Below, in pieces: positions 15,651-24,874 of a DNA stretch of 64,000 bases. The stretch spans positions 2,098,465-2,162,464 of the forward strand of contig NZ_CP031153.1 of NCBI RefSeq assembly GCF_003352465.1, read 5' to 3'. A program made the translations under genes and the position numbers. Each line of letters begins with the position of its first letter. The stretch's first letter is position 1. This DNA comes from Kordia sp. SMS9. Lineage in GTDB: Bacteria; Bacteroidota; Bacteroidia; Flavobacteriales; Flavobacteriaceae. Under the pieces are notes generated by a model. The model saw only the letters and a list, made by a program, of their open reading frames with translations. It was not told the origin of the DNA and made no database searches.

Positions 15651-17717
15651 ATGAAAGATAAGATTCAAGATCTGGAACTCGCCCTTCAGAACGAAAAAAG
15701 AGCACGCGAAAAAGCAGAAGAATTGCTCTTATATCGTACAAGCGAGTTGCTGGAAACGCGCGAAGCCTTAAAGTCGAAAACTCACGAGTATGATATGTTT
15801 TTCGACAACATCCTCGATGCCTTTATTGTCATCAATCCATCTACAGGAAATGTTACCAAAATGAATGATGCTGCGGTAAAATTATTTGGGTACGACATTA
15901 AAAAAGAAACCTTCAACCTCATCAATATAATTTACAAAGATGATTTTGCATACGCAATGAATTCTTTTGCACAACTCATTCAAGATGGAACGTTTCCAAA
16001 CTACGAAGCTAGAGTCTACACAAAAGACAAACAGGTAAAATGGGTACAGGTAAATTCAAGTCTTTTATACAATGAAGAAGGACAAATTGTAGGCGCACAA
16101 GGAATTGTGAGAGATATTACAGAAGCCAAAGAAAATGCAGTTATTTTTGAAGAACAACGTGAGCAATTAGCAGCTATTGTAGACAACTCAACCTTAGGAA
16201 TTGTATTGGCGCAAGACCGAAAAATAATCAAAACAAACAAGGCATTTCAAAAACTAATAAAACAAACAGAAAAAGAACTCTTAGGAGTGCCCTTAGATGC
16301 ACTTTCGTTTGAAGATGCACACGAAGAATCCAAAAGTTTTTACGAGCAAATGGTGAATAAAGAAATTAATCATTACAGCTTAAAAGAACGTTACAAACGC
16401 AAAGATGGTTCGTCATTTCTATCCAAAACAAGCGTAACAGGTGTTCGTGACAGTGCGGGCAATATAAAATACCAACTGGCTTTTGTGGAAGATATCACGG
16501 CAAAACACAAAAGACGCTTAATGTTAGATACACTCAATAATCTAACACGTTCGTTTATTGGAAAATTGACAATTCATGATATTGCTTGGGAAATTGCCAA
16601 TGTAACGGCGAGCGATTTAGAGTTTGAAGATTGTGTAGTATATTTTGTGAACAAGAAAGAAAATGTGTTGGAGCAAATTGCAGGATATGGCGCCAAAGTA
16701 GACGAAAATAAAGAAATTATAAATAAAATTTACATTCCGTTTGGAAAAGGAATTGTAGGTCACGTAGCGCAAACAGGAAAAGCAGCACTCATTCAAGACA
16801 CATCTAAAGATGATCGTTATGTGGTAGATGACAAACGTCGTTACTCAGAAATATCGGTGCCCATTGTGGTAAATGGAGAAGTTGTTGGTGTGATTGATTC
16901 CGAACATTCGAGCAAAAACTTTTTTACAAGAGAACATTTGCGATTGCTCAAAAACGTTGCCAATTTGGTGTCCATTCAACTGACCAACGCGGTGAATTTG
17001 GAACGAAGAATTGCAGCGGAAAGTGAAAACAAAGAATTGCTTGAAAACCTACAACGAAGCAACAAAGAATTGCGCGATTTTGCACACATTGTATCACACG
17101 ATTTAAAATCGCCTTTGCGAAGCATCAATGCGTTAATTTCATGGTTTCAAGAAGATTATGAACATGTATTGGATGAAGAAGCCAACGGAACTTTTGACAA
17201 GCTCAACAACAAATTAGAACAAATGGACGCGCTAATTGATGGAATTTTGCGCTATTCAAGTGTAAGCGATCGAAATGTATTGGCGGTTCAAGAAGTAAAC
17301 ATCAAAGAAGTATTAGAAGAAATTCAAACCATTCTGTACATTCCTGAACACATTCAATTCATATTTCCACACAATTTGCCAACCATTAATGCTGATAAAA
17401 CCCGCATCAAACAATTATTTCAAAATCTAATAAGCAATGCTGTAAATTATATCGACAAACCAAACGGTAAAATTGAAGTGAAATTTACAGAGTTAAAAAC
17501 ATTCTGGAAATTTTCAATTGCCGACAATGGTGTTGGAATTTCAGAAGCGTATCACGATAAAGTCTTTAAAATCTTTCAAACGTTAGACAAAAAGGGGAAG
17601 TCTACGGGAATTGGTTTATCCATCGTGAAAAAAATTATAGAAATTTATAAAGGAACCATTACATTAGAATCGGAAGAAGGAAAAGGAACTACTTTTTACT
17701 TCAAACTAAAAAAATAA
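15651..17717 (+). CDS. PAS-PAS-GAF sensor histidine kinase
   Basis: 688 residues from ATG 15651 (a TTG at 15630 is also possible). Order: N-terminal coiled coil (about 1-55), PAS 1 (about 55-165), PAS 2 (about 175-290), GAF (about 300-450), HisKA with His483 in IVSHDLKSPLRS, then HATPase (N-box LFQNLISNAVNYID, G1 IADNGVGIS, F-box VFKIFQTLD, G2 GIGLSIVKKI). No membrane helix, so a cytosolic sensor; PAS/GAF suggest redox, ligand or light sensing, not specified by the sequence. One base separates it from the Hpt gene. Confidence 0.93.
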   Translation: MKDKIQDLELALQNEKRAREKAEELLLYRTSELLETREALKSKTHEYDMFFDNILDAFIVINPSTGNVTKMNDAAVKLFGYDIKKETFNLINIIYKDDFAYAMNSFAQLIQDGTFPNYEARVYTKDKQVKWVQVNSSLLYNEEGQIVGAQGIVRDITEAKENAVIFEEQREQLAAIVDNSTLGIVLAQDRKIIKTNKAFQKLIKQTEKELLGVPLDALSFEDAHEESKSFYEQMVNKEINHYSLKERYKRKDGSSFLSKTSVTGVRDSAGNIKYQLAFVEDITAKHKRRLMLDTLNNLTRSFIGKLTIHDIAWEIANVTASDLEFEDCVVYFVNKKENVLEQIAGYGAKVDENKEIINKIYIPFGKGIVGHVAQTGKAALIQDTSKDDRYVVDDKRRYSEISVPIVVNGEVVGVIDSEHSSKNFFTREHLRLLKNVANLVSIQLTNAVNLERRIAAESENKELLENLQRSNKELRDFAHIVSHDLKSPLRSINALISWFQEDYEHVLDEEANGTFDKLNNKLEQMDALIDGILRYSSVSDRNVLAVQEVNIKEVLEEIQTILYIPEHIQFIFPHNLPTINADKTRIKQLFQNLISNAVNYIDKPNGKIEVKFTELKTFWKFSIADNGVGISEAYHDKVFKIFQTLDKKGKSTGIGLSIVKKIIEIYKGTITLESEEGKGTTFYFKLKK

Positions 17718-17718
17718 C

Positions 17719-18042
17719 ATGCAGTTAGACAGTCCCAATTTATCCTACATAAAAGAACTTGCCGATGGTGATGCTGAATTTGAAGCAAGCCTAATTGCGA
17801 TCTTAAAAAAAGAGCTTCCCAAAGAAAAAGAAGCCTTTCTTGAAAGTATTCGTAAGCAGAACTATCAAAATTCCGCGGCACATGTGCATAAAATTAAACA
17901 TAAAATTAGTATTTTGGGACTCGAAAAGAGCTATGATTTTGCAATTGCTTTTGAAGAAGACTTGAAAAATGACAATCCCGAGCAATATGACACATTTCTC
18001 AAGATTTTGCAAAACATGGAAGAATTTTTAACGACAATATAA
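17719..18042 (+). CDS. Histidine phosphotransfer (Hpt) domain protein
   Basis: 107 residues. The Hpt helix reads AAHVHKIKHKISILGL; aligned to the usual AHxLKGxxxxLG, His57 is the phosphorylated residue, with the common Gly replaced by His. It begins 1 bp after the kinase stop and ends 12 bp before the LytTR gene, so all three are one operon and form a kinase-receiver-Hpt-regulator chain. Confidence 0.85.
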   Translation: MQLDSPNLSYIKELADGDAEFEASLIAILKKELPKEKEAFLESIRKQNYQNSAAHVHKIKHKISILGLEKSYDFAIAFEEDLKNDNPEQYDTFLKILQNMEEFLTTI

Positions 18043-18054
18043 GCCTACCTACTT

Positions 18055-18774
18055 ATGAAATGTATAATTGTAGATGATGAAGCAGCTGCAAGAGCCATCA
18101 CCAAGCAGCTCTGTAAAAAGATAGAAGAACTCACCATTGCAGAAGAGTTTGACAATGCTATTGACGCCATTAAGTATCTAAATAACAATACGGTTGACTT
18201 GATCTTTTTAGATATTCACATGCCTACATTTTCTGGATTTGATTTTATTCAAACCTTGAAAAATCCACCATTAGTCATTCTAACAACATCTGATGGAAAT
18301 TTTGCTTTAAATGCTTTTGAATACGATTGTGTGGTTGATTATTTAGTGAAACCAATTACACATGAACGTTTTGCCAAAGCCGTAGCACGCATCAAAGAAC
18401 GTGTTGTAGTAACACAGAAGTCAGAAGAACCCGTAGCAACTCCTGAGGAAAACACCACTATTGGAAATGATTTATATGTAAATATTGATCGCCGTTTGGT
18501 GAAAATTAATGTGCCAGATATTTGTTTGATTGAAGCAAAAGGTGATTACATTAAAATAAAAGCAGAAGACAAAAATTACGTAGTGCATTCTACGCTAAAA
18601 AAGATAGAAGAAAAACTGCCCGCGCACTTATTTCTAAAAGTGCATCGTTCCTATATTATCAACACAACCAAAATTGTCGATATTGAAGACAATAGTGTGT
18701 TAATAAAACAAGATGTCATTCCGGTAAGTAGAGCCAATCGCAAAGAACTCATGCAGCGTTTAAACCTACTTTAA
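18055..18774 (+). CDS. LytTR-family response regulator
   Basis: 239 residues. Receiver domain with Asp7-Asp8, phospho-acceptor Asp53 (LIFLDIHMP) and a Lys in YLVKPITHERF; LytTR DNA-binding domain from about residue 137 (IEAKGDYIKIKA ... FLKVHRSYIINTTKI ... VIPVSRANRKEL). LytTR proteins bind pairs of short direct repeats; candidate sites are at 14975-15028 and 18781-18828. Final gene of the phosphorelay operon. Confidence 0.93.
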   Translation: MKCIIVDDEAAARAITKQLCKKIEELTIAEEFDNAIDAIKYLNNNTVDLIFLDIHMPTFSGFDFIQTLKNPPLVILTTSDGNFALNAFEYDCVVDYLVKPITHERFAKAVARIKERVVVTQKSEEPVATPEENTTIGNDLYVNIDRRLVKINVPDICLIEAKGDYIKIKAEDKNYVVHSTLKKIEEKLPAHLFLKVHRSYIINTTKIVDIEDNSVLIKQDVIPVSRANRKELMQRLNLL

Positions 18775-18780
18775 TTTCAG

Positions 18781-18828
18781 AACATTTGTTGAATCATTTA
18801 GAACATTTTCAAGACGTTTGCAACATTT
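18781..18828. repeat. AACATTT direct repeats with 20-21-bp period
   Basis: AACATTT occurs at 18781, 18802 and 18822, with weaker half-period copies (ATCATTT, GACGTTT) between them. The array sits between the LytTR gene and a small gene starting at 18899 and resembles a LytTR-type site, though the core differs from the 14975 array. Confidence 0.45.
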
Positions 18829-18898
18829 TTACACGCTAAATTGTGTTATTTCATATAAATTTCTTACTTTTTAGTCGCTAAAGTAACCTACTTCGACT

Positions 18899-19123
18899 AT
18901 GAAATGGAAAGGAAACAAAAAATTTAAAGAGTTCATCACTGAAGATGGCTATCATTTAAAGGCCGAATACTTTCAAGAAAGTAAATATTGGTGGATTGTT
19001 TACAAAAACGGCAAAGTGCTGTATCGTGCCACTAGCGATACTGAATATGCAAGTAGCTTGCAAACTGCACAAGCAAAAGCCCAACAACGCATGATTAGAC
19101 ACCTGAAAAGTAGTACGAGTTAA
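18899..19123 (+). CDS. Small basic protein of unknown function
   Basis: 74 residues, rich in Lys, Trp and Tyr (MKWKGNKKFKEFITEDGYHLKAEYF, YWWIVYKNGKVLYRA), ending in a helix with many Gln/Ala/Lys. The alternating pattern suggests a small beta-sheet followed by a helix. No family recognised. Its stop overlaps by 4 bp the stop of the convergent DUF4407 gene. Confidence 0.6.
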   Translation: MKWKGNKKFKEFITEDGYHLKAEYFQESKYWWIVYKNGKVLYRATSDTEYASSLQTAQAKAQQRMIRHLKSSTS

Positions 19124-20220
19124 AATTGCTTTTTTTGTAAATTAAAAAATGCATCTGCCTGTAACTGCATCAACTCACGTGCTTTTTTGCGTTTGTGATG
19201 GTACATTTCATCTTCTTCCGCCAAATCAGCATAGACTTTCTTATTTAATGAAATGTCAGTTTGTAACAACACGTTTCGTTGATCTACTTTTTGCTGTACC
19301 CACGTTTTTACAGCATCTTCCACGTCTTGAAGCTTTAAGTCATACTCACCTTTTGAGGTAAATAATTTTGCAAAAATAGGCGCTGTTTCTATCGCTAAGA
19401 ATAACAGAAAAATAAATAAGGAAGGTAGCCAAGGCAATTTATTCAAAGCATTCACACGTGCCATCAAACCATCAAAACCATCAATAATAGGTTGTGTGTT
19501 GGCTTCTGCCGTTTTTTGTTGTGTAATCAAATCTTTAATAGTAGCTTCTTTAACGGCTATCTTTTCAGTGTTCGTAGCGCGTAAGGCTTGTAATTCTTGT
19601 AGGGAAGCGTCGTGTTTTTCGCGTTTCTCTTTGTACACAGGCCCTTTTCCAATCAATTCTGTTCCTTTCCTGCCTTCAGCTTCGGCAATATAGGTTTCGT
19701 ATAACTCGTTGACTTCGTTTTCTTTTGTGACAACTTCCGCTTTTAAATCAGCAATTTCTTGGGTAATTTGTGTAATTTCAGGAGTAAACTGTGCTGCAAT
19801 TTGTGACTTATTCTCAAGTGTCAATTCGTTCTTTTGCTCCAACAGTACTTGATCAATTTCTTTTTCAAAAATCTTCAACTCCAACGGTTTCGAAATCACA
19901 ATCGCAATAATAATCGCCAAAATAATTCGTGGCGTTGCTTGTAAAACTTCAGAAAATTTAGAATCTTTCTTCCGAAGTGTCGAAACAATAAAGCGATCCA
20001 AATTAAAAATAAGCAATCCCCAAATAAGTCCAAAACCAATAGCCGCATACACATTGTCAAAAACGGTATACAATGCATATCCACTAGCAATAAAAGCCAT
20101 CAAAGCAGTGAAAAAAACGGTAGCGCCAATACCTGCGTATTTGGTTTGTTCGCCGCGACTACATTCGTGTATTAGGTCGCGATCTACGCCCGAACAGACG
20201 AGAAAAAATTGTTGTAACAT
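19120..20220 (-). CDS. DUF4407 membrane protein
   Basis: 366 residues. Three N-terminal hydrophobic helices (about 30-105), a long coiled-coil periplasmic or cytosolic segment (about 120-265), one more helix (LPWLPSLFIFLLFLAIETAPIFAKL) and a charged tail. The sequence LVCSGVDRDLIHECSRGEQTKYAGIGATVFFTA is the DUF4407 signature. Function unknown; the architecture suggests a structural or mechanosensing membrane protein. Upstream 68-bp gap to the TlpA-like gene. Confidence 0.88.
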   Translation of the reverse strand: MLQQFFLVCSGVDRDLIHECSRGEQTKYAGIGATVFFTALMAFIASGYALYTVFDNVYAAIGFGLIWGLLIFNLDRFIVSTLRKKDSKFSEVLQATPRIILAIIIAIVISKPLELKIFEKEIDQVLLEQKNELTLENKSQIAAQFTPEITQITQEIADLKAEVVTKENEVNELYETYIAEAEGRKGTELIGKGPVYKEKREKHDASLQELQALRATNTEKIAVKEATIKDLITQQKTAEANTQPIIDGFDGLMARVNALNKLPWLPSLFIFLLFLAIETAPIFAKLFTSKGEYDLKLQDVEDAVKTWVQQKVDQRNVLLQTDISLNKKVYADLAEEDEMYHHKRKKARELMQLQADAFFNLQKKQF

Positions 20221-20288
20221 ATGATGATTTTTGATTGATGATGTCTATAAGAACGCAAAGTTCCTTGAAATGTTACAAAAAATCAGCG

Positions 20289-21725
20289 TTATTTGTTCAG
20301 CAGTGCTTTTAATTTTTCAAGTTCACTTGGTCGTGGCGCATTATTCGTAACAATAGTTCCGTCATCTATGATCAAATACTGCGGAATGCTTACATAACCA
20401 TCTTGCAACGAATGCTTCTTTTCAAAATCGGCAAAAAACTCCTGACTCGCCAATAAATGCAAACCATTTAAGTCAAAATACTTAATGTCCTGTTTCCACT
20501 TTTTGCGCTGTGCTTCTCTATCGAGCGAAATGTATAATTTTTTATATCCTTTTTCTTTCAAGAAAGCATTCAAAGGTTCATTGTATTTAAATTCTGCTTT
20601 ACAGGGTCCGCACCAAGTTGCCCAAACATCTACATAATATTTTTCGCCTTTCAAGTCGGGAAGCATTTCAGAAAGACTTGCAATCGTTTCATTTTCATAA
20701 AAGTGAACGTTTGCGGGCATTGTACCAGAAATTTTCACATGATATGCTTTGATCTTTTCAATATCTGCGGTTAAATATTTTGTGTAGACACTTTTGGGAA
20801 AATCTTTTTGAAATTGCTCATAAATACCAATCAAACTTTTCTCAAATTTATTTTGTTTGGTTTTATTGATGATAAAATTGGCCGCTGCTTTTTCTGCGAT
20901 TTCAGCATCTTCATAATCGCTAATAAGCTTGTAATATAACGGATGTAATTTATCTTGTAGATAATATTGTTGGATGGAATCTTTGGAAATAGTTCCGCTC
21001 GCCATTTCATCATACATCGCTTTTTCTTGCAATATAATTTCCGCATACATGTTCCAACTAGCAGGTTTGTATTCTGTTTTTAGTGGATATTTTGCAGTAG
21101 TTTCCTCAAAAAGTGTCATTAACTCTTTGGGAATAAATTCTTGGCTATATTGTTTTGAGGAGATGACTTCAGCAGTTCGTTGTGCATAGAAATACTCAAT
21201 TTCTTTTTGAAGAATTTTAGCAAAATCTGCATCAATTTTTTTAGCTTCTTGCAATGCTTGAAGCGAATCTAATTCTGTCTTTTTAAGTACATTTATTTTT
21301 GTTGTAATTTGAACGGAAGTACTATCATTTCGATATTTATTAGCTTCAGTGACTGTAAAATACGTTCGTTTCAAATCGTTTAAAAACTGTTGTCCTGCTT
21401 TTGTTTCTCCTGTAAATATTGGCGTTTTTCCTGTAGCATTAATTTTGATAGTTTTTTCAGGTACCAAAATTGATTTCAACCGTTCCTTACCAATAATCAC
21501 CGTCACAAACTCTGGCTGCTCAATGTGTTTCTCAAACACAAATTCGTTCGCTTCATTTGCATAAATCGTATCAGCTCTGTTATTCCACAAGATAATGTCA
21601 TCAATCGGACTTCTTACAATCATAAATTCTGTATCCATAGCGGAAACGTTGATTTTTGCAGGTTGTATTTCTTTCTCGCAAGAAATGATCATACATATCA
21701 AACAGACGCACAAGAGTTTTTTCAT
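20289..21725 (-). CDS. TlpA-like thioredoxin-fold lipoprotein
   Basis: 478 residues. Lipoprotein signal MKKLLCVCLICMIISC, so anchored in the envelope. The first about 330 residues are an all-helical/beta region seen in Bacteroidota TlpA-like proteins; the last 140 are a thioredoxin fold with active site WATWCGPCK and cis-Pro segment SIPQYLIIDD. Expected to reduce or isomerise periplasmic disulfides or cytochrome c apoproteins. Monocistronic by spacing. Confidence 0.88.
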   Translation of the reverse strand: MKKLLCVCLICMIISCEKEIQPAKINVSAMDTEFMIVRSPIDDIILWNNRADTIYANEANEFVFEKHIEQPEFVTVIIGKERLKSILVPEKTIKINATGKTPIFTGETKAGQQFLNDLKRTYFTVTEANKYRNDSTSVQITTKINVLKKTELDSLQALQEAKKIDADFAKILQKEIEYFYAQRTAEVISSKQYSQEFIPKELMTLFEETTAKYPLKTEYKPASWNMYAEIILQEKAMYDEMASGTISKDSIQQYYLQDKLHPLYYKLISDYEDAEIAEKAAANFIINKTKQNKFEKSLIGIYEQFQKDFPKSVYTKYLTADIEKIKAYHVKISGTMPANVHFYENETIASLSEMLPDLKGEKYYVDVWATWCGPCKAEFKYNEPLNAFLKEKGYKKLYISLDREAQRKKWKQDIKYFDLNGLHLLASQEFFADFEKKHSLQDGYVSIPQYLIIDDGTIVTNNAPRPSELEKLKALLNK

Positions 21726-21827
21726 AATAGTGGAATCGGTTTTAATTGTTGGTTTTTTAAAGATATGTAAAATAAAAAAGTTCTCATGAATATCTTTTAC
21801 GTAAGATGCACATAAGAACCTTTTTTG

Positions 21828-24014
21828 TTACTGTTCTTTTTTTGGTGATTTCTCTGGGAATTTAGCAACTACTTTTTTAGGTATATTTTCAACCTTAACT
21901 ACCTGTTTTGGTTTTTGTTGTTTAGGCACTTTAATCTCTTTTATTTCAGCTTTTTTCTTCGTTGGCGGTGGAGGTGGAGGCGGAATTGGCTTTCCATTTT
22001 CATCTACCAATCTACTTTCTTCATCAAAAATATAAGTTTGTCCATTTTTCACTACGGAATAGTACTTTTTTCCCTTCATCATTTTGGTTTCTACTTTTTG
22101 CCCTTTTATAATTTTATGCATAAAGCTAACGGCATTGGTATCTGGTGTTGACGGTTTAGGAGCTTTTGGTACTTTAACTTCCTTAATTTGTGTTTTTTTT
22201 GGAGCCGGTGGAGCGGGTGGAGCCGGTGGAACTGGTGGCGGTGGCGGCAAACGGATTTCTTCTGTTGTAGTGGAATTTCGCGTGGTAATATCGTAAATAT
22301 TGTGGTCTTTTAGAAGGGCAATCGTCTTTAAAACAAATGCTTTGGAAACCGTTGGATCATAGACAATAGAAGCCGTTCTGAACTTTTTGTGTTTGATCTT
22401 TGCAAGTTCAGATTTCAATATTTTATCTAGTTTTGGCAAAGTGGGCACAACATAATTATCGTTTACCAAAAACTTTTTATTTTTATTGATCAATATTTTG
22501 ATGTCTTTTTGTTGTTGTTTTTGAGGTGAATTTTGTAATGGTAATTCAACTTCGTTCGGACCATTTTTTTCATTTACAAAATGTACAGGCATTTGGTTGG
22601 TCTTTGCAAGTTCGTGGCGAGCCGACGGTTTTTGCGTAGTACCTACTTTTTTTCCTGCACGCACTATATTTTTATCTTCCTTAAAATGTAAAACGGCATT
22701 TTTACTCAATGGCGCTCCATAATTACTTTTCATGGCTTTAAAACCTTCTGCGGTGTACAATTGCGTTTGATGCGTTTGCGGAAAGCGCTTACTACGCGCA
22801 TTTCTGTATACAAAACTTTGTGTGTAATGTACAATTTTGTGATTGGAAATTTGACCATTATCAATCACTTTTCCATCGAGCCAAACGGCAAATTTAGTGT
22901 GGTCTTTCCATGCGTTTAATTGTTGTGAAGTTGGTGTATTCGCAACAGGTTTGGATGGTGGTGGAATTAATCGAGCTTTCTCTTCGAGGGTTAATTCTGC
23001 GTAATTTTTTGTTGTTTTTGTGCCTTTTGCATCTTCAAAAACAAAGGTTGCATTTTTATAATAATCGGATTTAGAATCTTGTTCATTGGTCATCTTTTTA
23101 GCTGTTGTGGCTACATTTTTGACCGTTGTTTTTTGCGCAATTACTTTTGTGCTGAACAAAAATAATGCGGCGGTTAAAATCGGAATCGTGAGCGAAGCCA
23201 TCAGCCAAGCGCGTCCATGAGTTGTATGTTTTGTCATCATTTGTAATCTCTTTTTAGTTACAGAAAAATTCAAATTGCTTGCCAAATGCAAATTGTGGTT
23301 TCCGTGCGCATTTGCTAACAAAAGTTGCTGATACGTAGGAACCTGAATATTGGATTGTAATACAGCTTCATCTGCTAAAAATTCGTGATTGAGCTGTATT
23401 GCTTTTTTATAATACATTAGTACTGGATTGAACCAGAAAACAACTTGAATCAATTCAATTAAAATAATATCTAGCGTATGTTTTTGTTTCACATGCGCCA
23501 GTTCGTGTGTGTACAATTCGTCTGCGATACTTTTGGTATCGTACGCTTCTTTTTTGAGAAATATATAATGTAAAAATGTGTGTGGTAACACATCTTCTTT
23601 GAGTAAAACCAGTGATGCTAACTTGTAGCGAACTTTTACACTGGTAATAATCTTGTGAAAAATTCTATATATATTTTGAATGAAGCGAAAGAAGAACAAT
23701 AGATAACCGATAGCATATACTCCAAATATCACGAATATCCAAGTTGAAATTCCCGTAGTTGCTTGAATGTTTTCAGAAGCAGTATCAAGTGCAGCGGCAT
23801 CCATATTTTCAAAATCTATGGCTGTTGCACTTTCTGTAAATGGAATTTCTACAGTGGTTTCTATCGTAATGAACGGAACTACAAAAGCAAATAACAACCC
23901 AAAAAGCAGGTAAAACCTATTGAATACATACATACGTTCGCGCTCTAATAATATTTTATATACTATAAATACGAGCACTAAACATAATCCTGATTTGATG
24001 ATATACGCAATCAT
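21828..24014 (-). CDS. M56-family (BlaR1-type) membrane metallopeptidase with long proline-rich tail
   Basis: 728 residues. Membrane helices near 1-18, 36-52, 90-110 and after residue 275. Zinc motif HELAH at 170-174 with HEFLADE at 210-216. After the fourth helix an unusually long (about 430 residues) extracytoplasmic region follows, with two proline runs (PPPPPPVPPAPPAPPAPKK-type near 595-615 and a second near 685) separated by a segment DTNAVSFMHKIIKGQKVETK. No penicillin-binding domain. Overlaps blaI by 4 bp, the same design as the 602-2466 pair. Confidence 0.88.
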   Translation of the reverse strand: MIAYIIKSGLCLVLVFIVYKILLERERMYVFNRFYLLFGLLFAFVVPFITIETTVEIPFTESATAIDFENMDAAALDTASENIQATTGISTWIFVIFGVYAIGYLLFFFRFIQNIYRIFHKIITSVKVRYKLASLVLLKEDVLPHTFLHYIFLKKEAYDTKSIADELYTHELAHVKQKHTLDIILIELIQVVFWFNPVLMYYKKAIQLNHEFLADEAVLQSNIQVPTYQQLLLANAHGNHNLHLASNLNFSVTKKRLQMMTKHTTHGRAWLMASLTIPILTAALFLFSTKVIAQKTTVKNVATTAKKMTNEQDSKSDYYKNATFVFEDAKGTKTTKNYAELTLEEKARLIPPPSKPVANTPTSQQLNAWKDHTKFAVWLDGKVIDNGQISNHKIVHYTQSFVYRNARSKRFPQTHQTQLYTAEGFKAMKSNYGAPLSKNAVLHFKEDKNIVRAGKKVGTTQKPSARHELAKTNQMPVHFVNEKNGPNEVELPLQNSPQKQQQKDIKILINKNKKFLVNDNYVVPTLPKLDKILKSELAKIKHKKFRTASIVYDPTVSKAFVLKTIALLKDHNIYDITTRNSTTTEEIRLPPPPPVPPAPPAPPAPKKTQIKEVKVPKAPKPSTPDTNAVSFMHKIIKGQKVETKMMKGKKYYSVVKNGQTYIFDEESRLVDENGKPIPPPPPPPTKKKAEIKEIKVPKQQKPKQVVKVENIPKKVVAKFPEKSPKKEQ

Positions 24015-24382
24015 TTTTTGCTGTCTTTAATTTGTTGATCGATAATCTTACGTAGCTCTTTTAATTCATCTTCTGATAGATTTGTTTCTTGGGTAAAGAA
24101 AGAAGCAAATTGCGAGGCAGAATCGTTAAAAAAGTTCTTAATCAAGCCATTGAGATGTTTGGAAAAATAATCTGCTTTTTTGATTAATGGATAATATTCT
24201 CTTGATTTCCCAAACGTTTTATAAGCAACATAGCCTTTATCAGTCATGCGTTTCAATAGCGTTGCAATGGTCGTTGTTGCAGGTTTTGGATCGTGATATT
24301 GTTCCAAAATATCTTTCATGAAGGCTTTTTCAAGCTTCCATAAATGCTGCATCAATTGTTCTTCTGTTTTTGATAGTTTCAC
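24011..24382 (-). CDS. blaI-like: BlaI/MecI-family repressor, second copy
   Basis: 123 residues: MKLSKTEEQLMQHLWKLEKAFMKDILEQY, then PATTTIATLLKRMTDKGYVAYKTFGKSREYYPLI, the winged-helix of BlaI. Full length. Coupled to the M56 gene by a 4-bp overlap. Three operator-like dyads lie 83-147 bp upstream, two of which contain the promoter box. Confidence 0.92.
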   Translation of the reverse strand: MKLSKTEEQLMQHLWKLEKAFMKDILEQYHDPKPATTTIATLLKRMTDKGYVAYKTFGKSREYYPLIKKADYFSKHLNGLIKNFFNDSASQFASFFTQETNLSEDELKELRKIIDQQIKDSKK

Positions 24383-24464
24383 AGTTCAGAATTTTAAGTA
24401 TTGTTTGATGGTTTGTAAAATGAACGTTTTTATTTCGGTCGACAACAATATAAAAACAGACACT

Positions 24465-24529
24465 TTACACCAATCAGTGTAATATTACTCTACAAATGTA
24501 GAATATAAATTTTAATTCTACAAACGTAG
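24465..24529 (-). promoter_or_regulatory. BlaI operators with embedded promoter boxes
   Basis: Dyads TTACAC-N6-GTGTAA (24465-24482), CTACAAATGTAG (24490-24501) and CTACAAACGTAG (24518-24529). The TACA/TGTA core is the known BlaI/MecI operator core. On the minus strand the second reads TACATTTG and the third TACGTTTG, both TAnnTTTG boxes, so repressor and RNA polymerase compete for the same bases. Confidence 0.7.
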
Positions 24530-24560
24530 AGGTGAAATAATTTGTTTTGTTGTTGGGTAA

Positions 24561-24835
24561 TGCTCTAATTTATATTTGAAGACTAAACCTCAAAATGATA
24601 GTTCTACTTTCGTTGGAAGTTCCGCGTTAAGGATTGAGGCGGTATCCTTTTTTTATTTGTTACGCCATTGCAAGGAGTTCATGAGGAAGTAATCTGCTAC
24701 TTTAGAAACAGAGTATGACAACAAATTTCAAAACTGATCTTTTAATGATGATTCTCTAAAAAAAGATATAGCCGAAAGCCTGACCGCAACCGCACATTGA
24801 GGAACTCGAAATGTGCGGTTGGGGAAACGCCCATA
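24561..24835. other. Gene-free region with a strong hairpin; possible dispersed element
   Basis: No open frame of substance. An 11-bp perfect stem AACCGCACATT/AATGTGCGGTT (24788-24798 with 24810-24820) lies next to GGGGAAACGCCC. On the minus strand the block reads GGGCGTTTCCCC, hairpin, GGTCAGGCTTTCGGCTATAT, a string I remember from intergenic repeats of other flavobacteria; this cannot be checked here. Whether it is an RNA or a repeat is open. Confidence 0.4.
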
Positions 24836-24862
24836 AAAAAATCCGCACGAAGCGGATTTTGA
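24836..24862 (-). terminator. Rho-independent terminator of the M20 peptidase gene
   Basis: Stem AAAATCCGC/GCGGATTTT with a 5-nt loop and a T run on the minus strand, 13 bp after the stop codon. Confidence 0.85.
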
Positions 24863-24874
24863 AGTTGATCTATT

